Assembly: GCF_017654315.1 (NCBI RefSeq)
Contig: NZ_CP072203.1
Location: forward strand, 5,518,001 to 5,582,000
Source: Gordonia polyisoprenivorans
GTDB lineage: Bacteria; Actinomycetota; Actinomycetes; Mycobacteriales; Mycobacteriaceae
DNA: 64,000 nt
Reading direction: 5' to 3'
Shown piece by piece: positions 43,058 through 51,993 of this stretch. How positions within the stretch are numbered: position 1 is the stretch's first letter; each line of letters begins with the position of its first letter. The notes beneath the pieces were generated by a model. It did no database searches and was not told the origin of the DNA. It worked only from the letters and a program-made list of their open reading frames with translations. A program made the position numbers and the translations under genes.

Positions 43058-43190
43058 GTCGGGCCTTCCTTCTGGCTCGGCGGACGGTCATCCTCGCCGT
43101 CCCCGACTCACTCTGCTGCGTTACGCTGACCCACGACAGTGGCGCGAATGCCGTTTTCCGATGAGATCGTGCCACGGAGTAGGTGCATCG

Positions 43191-44141
43191 ATGCGAGTCG
43201 CGATTCATGTGTTCGACGGCGTCAGTCTCTTTCATGTCGCTGCACCGCAAATGGTCTTCCGGGAGGCCGCGGTGGTGGCGCCCGACCCGGCGCTCTGGTC
43301 GATCTCCTTGTGGGCCGCCCGCTCCGGAGATGTCGAGCTCGACATGGGGCAACGCCTCAGCGGGATCAGTGGTCCAGAGGCGACCACCGCGGCGGACATC
43401 GTCATCGTGCCGTCATGGCCCGAGTCGGCACCGGAGATCGACGACGTGGTGCGTTCGGCTCTGCTCGATGCCCACGAGCGGGGCGCGATCATCGCCGGGC
43501 TGTGTCTCGGGGCCATCGCCGTCGCCGACACCGGTCTCCTCGACGGCCGCGGCGCGGTGACGCATTGGCTGGGCACCCGCGAGCTGGAGCGTCGGGGGCG
43601 GTGCGGCTGGGTCGACGATTCAGTTCTCTACATCGACCACGGCGACGTGATCACCTCGGCCGGCACGGTGTCGTCGGTCGATGCCTGCCTGCACCTGCTG
43701 CGCCGATTGCGCGGCGCCGACCTGGCCAATCGCGTCGCCCGACGCATGGTGGTCGCCCCGCACCGCGACGGTGGTCAAGCGCAATACATCGAACATCCGC
43801 TCGCCACAAGCGAATCCGACACCTCGGTCAGTGCGGTGCTGGAATGGGTGATCGGCCATCTGGACTCCGACCTGTCGGTGCCGGCGCTGGCGGCCCGAGC
43901 CCGGATGAGTCGACGCAGCTTTCTACGCCACTTCCGCGACGCCACCGGCACCACCCCCGCACGATGGGTGACCACGCAACGGGTCGCCCATGCCCGCACC
44001 CTGCTCGAGACCACCGACCTCGACATCGGGCTCATCGCACACCGGTGCGGATTCGGCAGCGAGGTCACCCTCCGCCAGAACTTCGTCGCCCGGTTCGGCG
44101 TGTCACCATCGATGCACCGCAACCAGTTCCGGCCCGGCTGA
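43191..44141 (+). CDS. GlxA-type regulator (DJ-1/PfpI sensor plus AraC HTH)
   Basis: 316 aa from ATG 43191; earlier in-frame starts would overlap the divergent hydrolase gene. N-terminal DJ-1/PfpI domain (RVAIHVFDGVSLFHVAAPQMVF; nucleophile-elbow-like AGLCLGAIAVADTGLLDGR keeps a Cys), then a C-terminal AraC double HTH (LSVPALAARARMSRRSFLRHFRDATGTTP). Such regulators often control carnitine, glycine-betaine, arginine or amide catabolism. Likely target: the divergent isochorismatase-fold hydrolase gene. Confidence 0.87.
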   Translation: MRVAIHVFDGVSLFHVAAPQMVFREAAVVAPDPALWSISLWAARSGDVELDMGQRLSGISGPEATTAADIVIVPSWPESAPEIDDVVRSALLDAHERGAIIAGLCLGAIAVADTGLLDGRGAVTHWLGTRELERRGRCGWVDDSVLYIDHGDVITSAGTVSSVDACLHLLRRLRGADLANRVARRMVVAPHRDGGQAQYIEHPLATSESDTSVSAVLEWVIGHLDSDLSVPALAARARMSRRSFLRHFRDATGTTPARWVTTQRVAHARTLLETTDLDIGLIAHRCGFGSEVTLRQNFVARFGVSPSMHRNQFRPG

Positions 44142-44156
44142 CCTGACCGCCGACGC

Positions 44157-45878
44157 TCAGTCCACCAGATCCTCATACCGGTATTCGGTGGTGATCGTCT
44201 CGTTGTCCCGATGCGCCACGGTCTCCCGCTGCTGCAGTTCGACGCGACGGATCTTGCCGGAGATGGTCTTGGGCAGTTCGAAGAACTCGACGCGGCGCAC
44301 CTTGAGATAGGGCGCGAGGTGATCTCGGGAGTACTCCAGGATCGAGCGCGCGGTCTTTTCGTCGGGTTCCCACCCGGAGGCCAGTGCCACATACGCTTTC
44401 GGGACGGCCAGACGGGTGTCGTCGGGCTGCGGGACGACTGCCGCCTCCACGACGGCGGGATGCTCGATGAGCACGCTCTCCAGCTCGAAGGGCGAGACCT
44501 TGTAGTCCGAGGACTTGAAGACGTCGTCGGTGCGCCCGATGTAGGTGATGTAGCCGTCGGAATCACGTTGCGCCACATCGCCGGTGTGGTAGTAGCCACC
44601 GGCCGTCACGAGTGCGTTGCGCTCCGGATCGCCGAGGTATCCGGTCATGAGATTGACCGGATGCTGCGCGAGGTCCAGACAGATCTCGCCCTCGTCGGCG
44701 AGTTCGCCGCTGATCGGATCGATCAGCACCACCGGAACACCGGGCATCGGCCGGCCCATCGACCCCGCCTTGACCGGCGCGCCCGGCGTGTTCCCGACCT
44801 GCAGGGTGGTCTCGGTCTGCCCGAAGCCGTCGCGGATGGTCAGGCCCCACGCATTTTCCACCTGCCGGATGACATCGGGATTGAGGGGCTCTCCGGCGCC
44901 GAGCAACTCCCGCATACCCTCGGGTCGCTCGCCGAGGTCGGCCTGGATGAGCATGCGCCACACAGTCGGTGGCGCACAGAAGGTGGTGACGCGCGCCCGC
45001 CGCAGCTGTGCCATGAGGGCCTGCGCGTCGAAGCGTGCGTAGTTGTAGACGAAGATCGTCGCCTCGGCGATCCACGGTGCGAAGAAACAACTCCAGGCAT
45101 GTTTGGCCCAACCCGGTGAGCTGATCGCCAGATGAACGTCGCCGGGGCGCACCCCGATCCACGCCATGGTGGTGAAATGTCCCACGGCATAACTGGTCTG
45201 GGAATGCTCGACGAGCTTGGGACGACTGGTGGTGCCGGAGGTGAAGTAGATGAGCATCGGATCGCCGACCTCGGTGACGACGTCGAACGGCCCGGCGGAG
45301 GTGACCGATGCCGAGTCGGCGTAAGCGTGCCAGCCCGGTACCGCGTCGCCGACCGCGATGCGCAGATAGTCGCCGTCGATCTCGGCGAACTTGGCGGTGT
45401 CGGCGGCGTTGACGATGACGCATCGCGCCGCACCACGGTCGATCCGGTCGCGCAGGTCGGCCGGCCCCAGCGCGGCGGTCGTGGGCATGACGATGGCCCC
45501 GAGCTTGCACACCGCGAGCATCGCCTCCCACAGCTCGACCTGATTGCCGAGCATCAGGATCACGCGATCGCCCTTGCCGATGCCCAACTCGGCCAGCCAG
45601 GTCGCCACCCGGTCCGAGCGCGTGGCCATCTCGTCGAACGACACCTTGGTCTCGGTGCCGTCCTGCTCGCACAACCAGAGCGCGGTGCGGTCGTTGTCGC
45701 GCGCGATGACGTCGAACCAGTCGATCGCCCAGTTGAACCGGCCGGTGATGGCCGGCCACCGGAACTCTCGGACCGCGGTCTCGTAGTCGCCGATGAGGCG
45801 GACCATCTGGTCTCGCGCGACGCGATATCGCTCGGTGTTGGTCGTCGCGGGGCTGTCGGTGGCGGTGGTGCTGGTCAT
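44157..45878 (-). CDS. Medium-chain-type acyl-CoA synthetase (AMP-forming)
   Basis: 573 aa from ATG 45878; a GTG five codons upstream is an alternative, as neither has a clear ribosome site. P-loop YFTSGTTSRPKLVEHS, A5 motif DGFGQTETTLQVGN, hinge YIGRTDDVFKSSDYKVSP and catalytic Lys in PKTISGKIRR. Overall layout resembles ACSM-like medium-chain/aromatic acid:CoA ligases. It is divergent from the hydratase/lyase operon and could supply its CoA ester, though no evidence fixes the acid. Confidence 0.85.
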   Translation of the reverse strand: MTSTTATDSPATTNTERYRVARDQMVRLIGDYETAVREFRWPAITGRFNWAIDWFDVIARDNDRTALWLCEQDGTETKVSFDEMATRSDRVATWLAELGIGKGDRVILMLGNQVELWEAMLAVCKLGAIVMPTTAALGPADLRDRIDRGAARCVIVNAADTAKFAEIDGDYLRIAVGDAVPGWHAYADSASVTSAGPFDVVTEVGDPMLIYFTSGTTSRPKLVEHSQTSYAVGHFTTMAWIGVRPGDVHLAISSPGWAKHAWSCFFAPWIAEATIFVYNYARFDAQALMAQLRRARVTTFCAPPTVWRMLIQADLGERPEGMRELLGAGEPLNPDVIRQVENAWGLTIRDGFGQTETTLQVGNTPGAPVKAGSMGRPMPGVPVVLIDPISGELADEGEICLDLAQHPVNLMTGYLGDPERNALVTAGGYYHTGDVAQRDSDGYITYIGRTDDVFKSSDYKVSPFELESVLIEHPAVVEAAVVPQPDDTRLAVPKAYVALASGWEPDEKTARSILEYSRDHLAPYLKVRRVEFFELPKTISGKIRRVELQQRETVAHRDNETITTEYRYEDLVD

Positions 45879-45961
45879 GAGTGCATGATCCACGTCACAC
45901 CAGCGCGGTCAACACCCCCCGAAGTGGGGGCGGTATCCCAACCCGCCACCAAACTCTATAG

Positions 45962-45976
45962 ACTATGTTTCATAGT
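45962..45976. promoter_or_regulatory. Palindromic operator upstream of the hydratase/lyase operon
   Basis: ACTATG-TTT-CATAGT, perfect 6-bp arms, with the half-site TTTCATAG repeated at 45983-45990. It lies 42 bp upstream of the hydratase start, where a regulator would block transcription. A separate CCCCC-GAAGT-GGGGG hairpin is at 45916-45930. Confidence 0.55.
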
Positions 45977-46017
45977 GCGGGGTTTCATAGGGGAGGCGGA
46001 GAAGCGGAGGAGCGCAT

Positions 46018-46884
46018 ATGGCCGGGACCACTGGATCGAGTCTGAGCGATCACGTCGCCGGTTGGCGTCCCAAACCGATCACCGAGATCGACACCCTCGA
46101 CGCGGCGCAGGCGACGCGCCTGGCCGCCACGCTCGGCCTGACCGAGACCTTCGCCGACGGCGATCCACTGCCGCTGCCCTGGCACTGGATCTTCTTTTCC
46201 GAGTGGCCGCCGACCGCCGAACTGGGCGCCGACGGTCACCCCGCCCACGGTCATTTCCTGCCACCGATCCCGGACCGCCGTCGGATGTTCGCCGGTGCGC
46301 GGATCTCGTCCACGGCCGCACTGATCCTCGGCGAGCGCACCGAGAAGGTGTCGTCGGTGGCATCGATGACCGAGAAGCACGGGCGTACCGGCGACATGCT
46401 CTTCGTCACGGTCCGCAGTGAATACCGCCAGGGCGGAACCGTTGTGCTGACCGAGGACCAGGATCTGGTGTATCGCAGCGATTCCGGCAACGCGCGGCCC
46501 TTCGATCGGCCGAGTCCCGATCTCGCCGACGCGACCGCACCATGGACCGCGGAGCCGACACCCGACACGCCCCTGCTCTTCCGGTACTCTGCACTGACCT
46601 CCAACGCGCATCGCATCCACTACGACCGCCCGTACGCGACCGTCGTCGAAGGCTACCCCGATCTCGTCGTCCACGGACCGTTGCTGGCCACCTACATGGC
46701 CGAGCTCGCCCGCGCACACGGTAAGTCGCTGCACACCTTCAGCTTCCGGCTGCGCAGTCCGCTGTTCCTCGGTGATCGCTTCCGCGTCGAGGCCACCCCG
46801 GACGACGACGGTGGCGCGGTAGAGCTCGCCGTCGTCACCGGACAGGGCACCGTTCACGTCTCGGGCAAGGGAGAATTCGCATGA
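46018..46884 (+). CDS. FAS1-like/MaoC-type hydratase (itaconyl- or mesaconyl-CoA hydratase-like)
   Basis: 288 aa; ATG after GGAGGAG. Double-hotdog protein of the mesaconyl-C4-CoA hydratase/HTD2 type: N-terminal PLPLPWHWIFFSEWPP and GHFLPPIPDRRRMFAG; second half FRYSALTSNAHRIHYDRPYA and VVHGPLLATYMAELARAHG, which holds the His of hydratase 2 enzymes. Pseudomonas Ich (itaconyl-CoA hydratase) belongs to this family. Direct coupling (ATGA) to a CitE-like lyase gene supports a hydration-then-cleavage sequence as in itaconate or mesaconate breakdown. No itaconate CoA-transferase is in the window. Confidence 0.7.
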   Translation: MAGTTGSSLSDHVAGWRPKPITEIDTLDAAQATRLAATLGLTETFADGDPLPLPWHWIFFSEWPPTAELGADGHPAHGHFLPPIPDRRRMFAGARISSTAALILGERTEKVSSVASMTEKHGRTGDMLFVTVRSEYRQGGTVVLTEDQDLVYRSDSGNARPFDRPSPDLADATAPWTAEPTPDTPLLFRYSALTSNAHRIHYDRPYATVVEGYPDLVVHGPLLATYMAELARAHGKSLHTFSFRLRSPLFLGDRFRVEATPDDDGGAVELAVVTGQGTVHVSGKGEFA

Positions 46885-47717
46885 CCGACACCACCGATCC
46901 CATCGCATCGCTGCGCACCGCGCGCAGCTTTCTGTTCGTCCCGGGTAATCGGCCCGAGCGTTTCGACAAGGCCGCCGCGGCGGGTGCCGATGTGGTGATC
47001 ATCGACCTCGAGGACGCGGTCGCCCCGGAGGACAAGGGTGCGGCCCGCGAGCACATCGCCGGCTGGCTCGCGGCAGGTAAGCACGCCGTCCTGCGCATCA
47101 ATGCCTCCGGAACACCCTGGCATGCCGACGATGTGGAACTCGCGGCCCGGCACGGCGCACCGGTGATGCTCGCCAAGGCGAGCAGCGCCGACGAGGTGGT
47201 ACGCGTGGCGCAGGCGACCGTGGCGCCGGTCCTGCCGCTCATCGAGACCGCACGGGGCATTCTTGCGGCGCCGGCCATCGCGCAGGTACCCGGTGTCGCC
47301 CGAGTGGGCTTCGGTGCCATCGACTTCGCCGTCGAGATCGGTGCCGACCCCGATGACCACGAGGCACTGCTGTGGGCGCGTTCGATGCTCGTCACGGCAT
47401 CGGCGGCCGCGGGTGTCGCCGCCCCCATCGACGGGGTGACCACGGCGCTGCGCGACGTCGAGAAGCTCGTCGCTGACGTCGGTTACGCCGCGCGCATCGG
47501 TCTGACCGGCAAGCTCTGCATCCATCCCGCCCAGGTGGCAACGGTCCACGAGTGCCTGGCGCCGTCGGACACCGAGATCACCTGGGCGCGTTCGATCGTG
47601 GCGGCGGCCGGTACCGACTCCTCGGCTGTGGCGGTCGACGGACACATGGTGGACCCGCCGGTCGTCGCCCGCGCACAACGGATTCTGGCGTCGGTTCCGC
47701 TCACACCGCCGCAGTGA
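46881..47717 (+). CDS. CitE-like beta-hydroxyacyl-CoA lyase (citramalyl-CoA lyase candidate)
   Basis: 278 aa HpcH/CitE-family TIM barrel: RSFLFVPGNRPERFDKAAA, VVIIDLEDAVAPEDKGAAR, LRINASGTPWH, LPLIETARGI and KLCIHPAQV. No ACP subunits of a citrate lyase accompany it, so it is a stand-alone acyl-CoA lyase (malyl-, citramalyl- or similar). The ATG overlaps the hydratase stop. In bacterial itaconate degradation the analogous enzyme splits citramalyl-CoA into pyruvate and acetyl-CoA. Its 3' end overlaps the convergent dehydrogenase gene by 17 bp. Confidence 0.8.
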   Translation: MTDTTDPIASLRTARSFLFVPGNRPERFDKAAAAGADVVIIDLEDAVAPEDKGAAREHIAGWLAAGKHAVLRINASGTPWHADDVELAARHGAPVMLAKASSADEVVRVAQATVAPVLPLIETARGILAAPAIAQVPGVARVGFGAIDFAVEIGADPDDHEALLWARSMLVTASAAAGVAAPIDGVTTALRDVEKLVADVGYAARIGLTGKLCIHPAQVATVHECLAPSDTEITWARSIVAAAGTDSSAVAVDGHMVDPPVVARAQRILASVPLTPPQ

Positions 47718-48867
47718 GACTGCGCGCGATGAGGTCCTTCATCACCTCGTTGGCGCCTGCATAGATCTTGGCGATCCGGCCGTCGACGAACAGCTGCGCG
47801 ATCGGATATTCCTCCATGTAGCCGTATCCGCCGTGCAACTGCAGGCAGCGGTCGACGACCTGGTTCTGTTGCTCGGAGCACCAGAGTTTGATCATCGCAG
47901 CACCTTTGACGTCGAGTTCACCGCGGACGTGGCGATCGATCGCCCGCTCGACGAAGGCTCGCATGACCTCGACGGTGGTCGCGACGTCGGCCATCTCGAA
48001 CCGTGTGTTCTGCAGGGCGAACAGCGGTTTGCCGAACGCGTGGCGTTCGCGCACGTAGGCCAGGGTGTGCTCGTAGGCCGCCTCGACGACGCCGAGCGCG
48101 GCGACGCCGACGATCAACCGCTCCTGTGGGAGTTGCTGCATCAGTTGGATGAAGCCCTGGCCCTCGACGCCACCGAGTAGGTTCTCCGCAGGCACCCGCA
48201 ACCCGTCGAAGAACAGTTCGGTGGTGTCCTGGCCCTTCTGACCGATCTTCTTGAGCTTGCGACCGCGTTGGAAACCCGGCGGGTTCTCGCCGACCTCCGC
48301 CACGAGAAGCGACACCCCCGATGCGCCCTGTGTCGGATCGGTTTTGACGGCAATGATCAGCAGATCACAGGTGGCGCCATTGGAGATGAAGGTCTTCGCC
48401 CCGGTCACGAGGTACTCGTCGCCGGAGCGGATCGCCCGCGTCGAGATCGACTGCAGATCCGATCCCGTCCCCGGCTCGGTCATCGCGATGGCGCCGATCC
48501 ATTCGCCGGAGACCAATTTCGAAATCCACCGCTTCTTCTGCGCCTCGGTGGCATGCGCGAGCAGGTAGTGCGGGACGATCCCGGAGTGCACCCCGAGTTG
48601 CATCGACAGCTCACCGCTGCGGGCCTGCTCCCGGAAGAGCACCGCCTCGTGGGCGAAAGTGCCTCCGCCACCGCCGAACTCCTCGGGCACCGACATACCG
48701 AGGAGACCGAGCTCGCCGGCCCGCCGGTACAGGGCACGGTCCGGCTCGCCGGCGGCAGCGAATTCCTCGTGCCGGGGCACGACCTCCTTGGTGAAGAACT
48801 CGCGGGCCAGTGCCGTCAGGTCGGCGAGTTCGGTGGCGAGATCGGCGGGCGTGTGGTGCTGGCTCAT
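47701..48867 (-). CDS. Acyl-CoA dehydrogenase (FadE), last gene of the 55-kb operon
   Basis: 388 aa from ATG 48867. Family signatures AMTEPGTGSDLQSISTRA, ISNGATCDLLIIAVKTD and LQLHGGYGYMEEYPIAQLFVDGRIAKIYAGANEVMKDLI. The C-terminal IYAGANE lacks the Glu found at that spot (YEGT) in MCAD-like enzymes, so the base is probably elsewhere, as in the long-chain/isovaleryl-CoA group. It introduces the first double bond in beta-oxidation of the operon's acyl-CoA. It follows fadD by 11 bp. Confidence 0.85.
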   Translation of the reverse strand: MSQHHTPADLATELADLTALAREFFTKEVVPRHEEFAAAGEPDRALYRRAGELGLLGMSVPEEFGGGGGTFAHEAVLFREQARSGELSMQLGVHSGIVPHYLLAHATEAQKKRWISKLVSGEWIGAIAMTEPGTGSDLQSISTRAIRSGDEYLVTGAKTFISNGATCDLLIIAVKTDPTQGASGVSLLVAEVGENPPGFQRGRKLKKIGQKGQDTTELFFDGLRVPAENLLGGVEGQGFIQLMQQLPQERLIVGVAALGVVEAAYEHTLAYVRERHAFGKPLFALQNTRFEMADVATTVEVMRAFVERAIDRHVRGELDVKGAAMIKLWCSEQQNQVVDRCLQLHGGYGYMEEYPIAQLFVDGRIAKIYAGANEVMKDLIARSLTAAV

Positions 48868-48878
48868 GGGTGTCGGAC

Positions 48879-50642
48879 TCACTTCTGGTAGAGGGCGTCG
48901 ATCTCGGTGGCGTACTTCTTGGCGATCGGTGACCGCTTCAGCTTCATCGTCGGGGTCAGTTCGTCGCCACCGGGAATCCAGTAGGTGGGCAGCACTTTCC
49001 AGCTCCGGATGTGTTCGACGCGGGACAGTCTGGTGTTGGCCGCCTCGACGGCGTTGCCGATCGCTTCGATGATCTCCGGGTGGACCGCGAGCGCCGCCGG
49101 ATCGGACTCCGGGATCCCTTTGCGCGCACCGAATGCGGCCGCGGCGTCGGGGTCGAGGGTGATCAACGCCGACACGAACGGACGGTTGTCGCCGATCGCG
49201 GCGGCCGAGCCGATCAACGGACTCGCCGCCTTGAGCGCACCCTCGATGTTGCTGGGCGACATGTTCTTTCCGCCCGAGTTTATGATCAGCTCCTTCTTGC
49301 GATCGACGATCCGCAGGTAGCCGCGGCGATCGAGGGTGCCGATGTCGCCGGTGTGAATCCACCCGTGCTCGTCGAGTGCATCGGCGGTGCGCACCGGATC
49401 GTTGTGGTAGCCGCGCATCACGCCGAGCCCTCGCACCAGCACCTCACCGTCGTCGGCGAGGGCGACCTCCGTGCCCGGGATGGCTCGACCGACCGATCCG
49501 TATACCGGCGCATCGATCGGATTGACGGTGGTGACCGCCGACGTCTCCGACATTCCCCAGGCCTCCATCACCGGAATACCCAGTGCCAGCATGAATTCCA
49601 GTGCCGACACATCCACCGGCGCAGCGCCGGACACGGCGGCGGTCAACGCGTCCATGCCGAGCGTGGCGCGCAACCGGGACAACACGAGCGCATCGGCCAC
49701 CCGCGCCTGCAGGCCGTCGATCGGCCCGAGCGATTTGCCCGCCACGATCGCGGCCGCCTTCTTCTTGCCGACCGCCACCGCCCAGCGGGCCAGCCGTCCC
49801 CGGACACCCGCCTGCGCGGCGACGGTCATCTCGACGGAGCCCTTGATCTTGTACCAGAGCATCGGGACCGCGACGAAGAACGTGGGGCGAACCGCCGCCA
49901 ACGTCTCGAGCAGGGCTTTCGGGTTGTCGAGATCGGTCACCGTGATACCGAAGTACATCGGGGCGTATTGACAGATCCAGCGATTGATGAGGTGCGCGTC
50001 GGGCAAATAGGAGATGACGCGCCCGGCGGTGAGGTCACCGATCACCTCGGTGATCACCTCGAGCTGATAGAGCAGGTTCGCGTGGGTCAGCTCCACGCCC
50101 TTGGGGTTTCCGGTGGTTCCGCTGGTGTAGATGAGCGTCAACACGTCCTGGGCGTCCACGGCCTGCCACGCTGCGTCGAAGTCGAAGTCGGCGCCACCCC
50201 GTGCGAGGAGATCGTCGAGCCCGAGTGTCGCACTGCCCGAAGGTTCGTCGACGACGATCAGGGTCGCCACGCCGGTCCCCGAGGCGGCCTCGCGGACCCG
50301 GTCGAGGAATGCGGACTCGGTGATCACCGCCACAGGTTCCGCGTTGTGGAGCAGATAGGCGATCTGGGGTGCGGCGTTGGTGTTGTAGACCGAGAACGTG
50401 ATCGCGCCGAGGTGCATGACGGCGGCGTCGACGATATGGAACTCGGGTCGGTTGGTGAGCATGATCCCCACCACGTCGCCGCGGCCCACGCCGATAGCGG
50501 CCAACCCGGCCGCGACCTCACGTACCTTGCGGCCGTAGTCCTTCCAGGACAACGCCTCCGAGCCGTCGGCGCGGACGATGGCGATCTCGTCGCCGAGTTC
50601 ACGCACGCGTCGTTGGAAATGTGTGCACAGGGTCGCGGTCAT
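48879..50642 (-). CDS. Long-chain-type acyl-CoA synthetase (FadD)
   Basis: 587 aa from ATG 50642 after GGGAG; an ATG at 50666 overlapping the SRPBCC stop (ATGA) is an alternative. P-loop YTSGTTGNPKGVELTH, Faa1-like YLPDAHLINRWICQY, WGMSETSAVTTVNP, the FACS motif HTGDIGTLDRRGYLRIVDRKKELI and TPTMKLKRSPI with the adenylating Lys. Resembles FadD15/FadD11-type long-chain ligases. It would activate a fatty acid released by the upstream oxidation steps for the neighbouring FadE. Confidence 0.87.
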   Translation of the reverse strand: MTATLCTHFQRRVRELGDEIAIVRADGSEALSWKDYGRKVREVAAGLAAIGVGRGDVVGIMLTNRPEFHIVDAAVMHLGAITFSVYNTNAAPQIAYLLHNAEPVAVITESAFLDRVREAASGTGVATLIVVDEPSGSATLGLDDLLARGGADFDFDAAWQAVDAQDVLTLIYTSGTTGNPKGVELTHANLLYQLEVITEVIGDLTAGRVISYLPDAHLINRWICQYAPMYFGITVTDLDNPKALLETLAAVRPTFFVAVPMLWYKIKGSVEMTVAAQAGVRGRLARWAVAVGKKKAAAIVAGKSLGPIDGLQARVADALVLSRLRATLGMDALTAAVSGAAPVDVSALEFMLALGIPVMEAWGMSETSAVTTVNPIDAPVYGSVGRAIPGTEVALADDGEVLVRGLGVMRGYHNDPVRTADALDEHGWIHTGDIGTLDRRGYLRIVDRKKELIINSGGKNMSPSNIEGALKAASPLIGSAAAIGDNRPFVSALITLDPDAAAAFGARKGIPESDPAALAVHPEIIEAIGNAVEAANTRLSRVEHIRSWKVLPTYWIPGGDELTPTMKLKRSPIAKKYATEIDALYQK

Positions 50643-50662
50643 CGGTACTCCCAGGGATTGGT

Positions 50663-51142
50663 TCATCGGGTCAATTGGGCACGCAGGCCGCGTGCCAGGG
50701 ACGAGATCGCCGGTCGCAGTGCGAGGCTCGCCGGCGTACCGAGCAGCCGTGCACCCGCCGGCAGGTCGAGGGCGACCGTCCACGACAGCGCCGCCCCGTC
50801 GGGCCGGGCGGTGATCACATAGTCCTCGGCGAATGCACGGATCCCCGGACCGGTGGTCGCCTCGGCGGCAAAGGTCATGCGGCTGTCCTCATCCCAGCGA
50901 TAGAACACCTCGCGGACCGACAGTGCCCGCGCAATGGTGACGGTACGGACGGCGCCGACTCCGCGGTCGCCGCGCCACGTCGTCCCGGTGACCAGCGGGC
51001 TCCAGGACAGGACGGCGTCGTCGGCGGCCAGCGACTGCCACAGGCGGTCGGGCGTGACGGGTACCTCGATGTCGACGGTCGTCCGGACCGGGGCGTGGGC
51101 GAAGAACTCGTCGCCCACCGATCGGAGCTCGTTCCACCTCAT
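50663..51142 (-). CDS. SRPBCC-family (START/Bet v1-like) lipid-binding protein
   Basis: 159 aa with RTTVDIEVPVTPDRLWQSLA at the start of the fold, VGAVRTVTIARALSVREVFYRWDED in the middle and a C-terminal amphipathic helix. SRPBCC proteins bind hydrophobic ligands such as lipids, polyketides or sterols. It is coupled by ATGA to the SDR gene upstream and lies before fadD, so it may hold or transfer the hydrophobic intermediate. No enzymatic residues stand out. Confidence 0.8.
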   Translation of the reverse strand: MRWNELRSVGDEFFAHAPVRTTVDIEVPVTPDRLWQSLAADDAVLSWSPLVTGTTWRGDRGVGAVRTVTIARALSVREVFYRWDEDSRMTFAAEATTGPGIRAFAEDYVITARPDGAALSWTVALDLPAGARLLGTPASLALRPAISSLARGLRAQLTR

Positions 51143-51993
51143 CGGCGTGCCTGCGCTTCGAGCTGGTCGATGATGGCGTGAATCGACTTGTCGCGCACCA
51201 ACTGTGCGTCGAGGATCGGGTTGATCAGCCCGCGCAGCAGCGAGTAGGGAACCCAGGATCGGGGTGCGATCGCCCGTGCGCGACGATCGGCGACGGCATC
51301 CACGATGACCTCGGCGGCACGGTCACCGGTGATCCGCCTGCTCAGCGGCCAGGGTAGTTGTGCGCCGATCTCCCGGCCGAGCGGATCGTCGTCCAGCGTC
51401 TCCCGGGTCATCTTCGTGTCGACGATGCCGAAGTACGCCAGCCCGGCGCTCGCACCGTGGGGCGCGACCTCGATACGCAGTGCCCGGCCCAACTGCTCGA
51501 CGGCGGACTTGCTGATCATGTACGCCGAGCCACCCATGCCCGGCGCGAAGGCCGCGCACGAGGCGACGAGCTCGATATGCCCGCGACGGGCGATGATCGG
51601 TTCGACGGTGGCCTTGATGGTGTTGAACGCCCCGATGAGATTGATGTCGAGCACCCGCCGGAATGCCTCGGGGTCGATGTCACGCAGGGTTGCCGGTGGC
51701 GGGGTCACCCCGGCATTGGCGATCGCGACATCGAGGTGACCGAATCGATCGATCCCGTGTCGCACCGCCGCCCGCAGAGCATCGAGGTCGCGTACATCGG
51801 CGTCGACGGTCACGACGTTGTCGGAGCCGAGTTCGGCACCGGCTGCGGCGAGCGCGCCGGTGTCGATGTCGGTGACGACGACGCGGGCTCCTCGGCCGAC
51901 GAGCCGGCGGGTCGTGGCCAGCCCGATGCCCTGTGCACCACCGGTCACCAGGGCCACCGCCCCCGGTAGGTGTATCCCGGACCGCCGGCTCAT
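51139..51993 (-). CDS. Short-chain dehydrogenase/reductase (SDR)
   Basis: 284 aa from ATG 51993, overlapping the monooxygenase stop (ATGA). Classical SDR: cofactor loop VTGGAQGIGLATT, VTVDADVRD, NAG motif IANAGVTPPP, catalytic Ser in LVASCAAF and YMISK (Tyr-x-x-x-Lys). The C-terminal extension (ARAIAPRSWVPYSLLRGLINP) resembles the SadH-like SDR of the mycobacterial mymA operon. A secondary alcohol/ketone reaction next to a Baeyer-Villiger-type monooxygenase is the natural inference. Confidence 0.87.
   Translation of the reverse strand: MSRRSGIHLPGAVALVTGGAQGIGLATTRRLVGRGARVVVTDIDTGALAAAGAELGSDNVVTVDADVRDLDALRAAVRHGIDRFGHLDVAIANAGVTPPPATLRDIDPEAFRRVLDINLIGAFNTIKATVEPIIARRGHIELVASCAAFAPGMGGSAYMISKSAVEQLGRALRIEVAPHGASAGLAYFGIVDTKMTRETLDDDPLGREIGAQLPWPLSRRITGDRAAEVIVDAVADRRARAIAPRSWVPYSLLRGLINPILDAQLVRDKSIHAIIDQLEAQARR

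Noticed and set aside
45916..45930. CCCCC-GAAGT-GGGGG hairpin as a terminator or attenuator
   Set aside because: It lies in a divergent promoter region, has a very short stem and no T-tract; no leader peptide is visible.
49011..50822. 603-codon open frame on the plus strand opposite the fadD and SRPBCC genes
   Set aside because: It is antisense to genes with clear motifs, has no ribosome site, and its Asp/Arg/His-rich composition is typical of the shadow frame in high-GC coding DNA.
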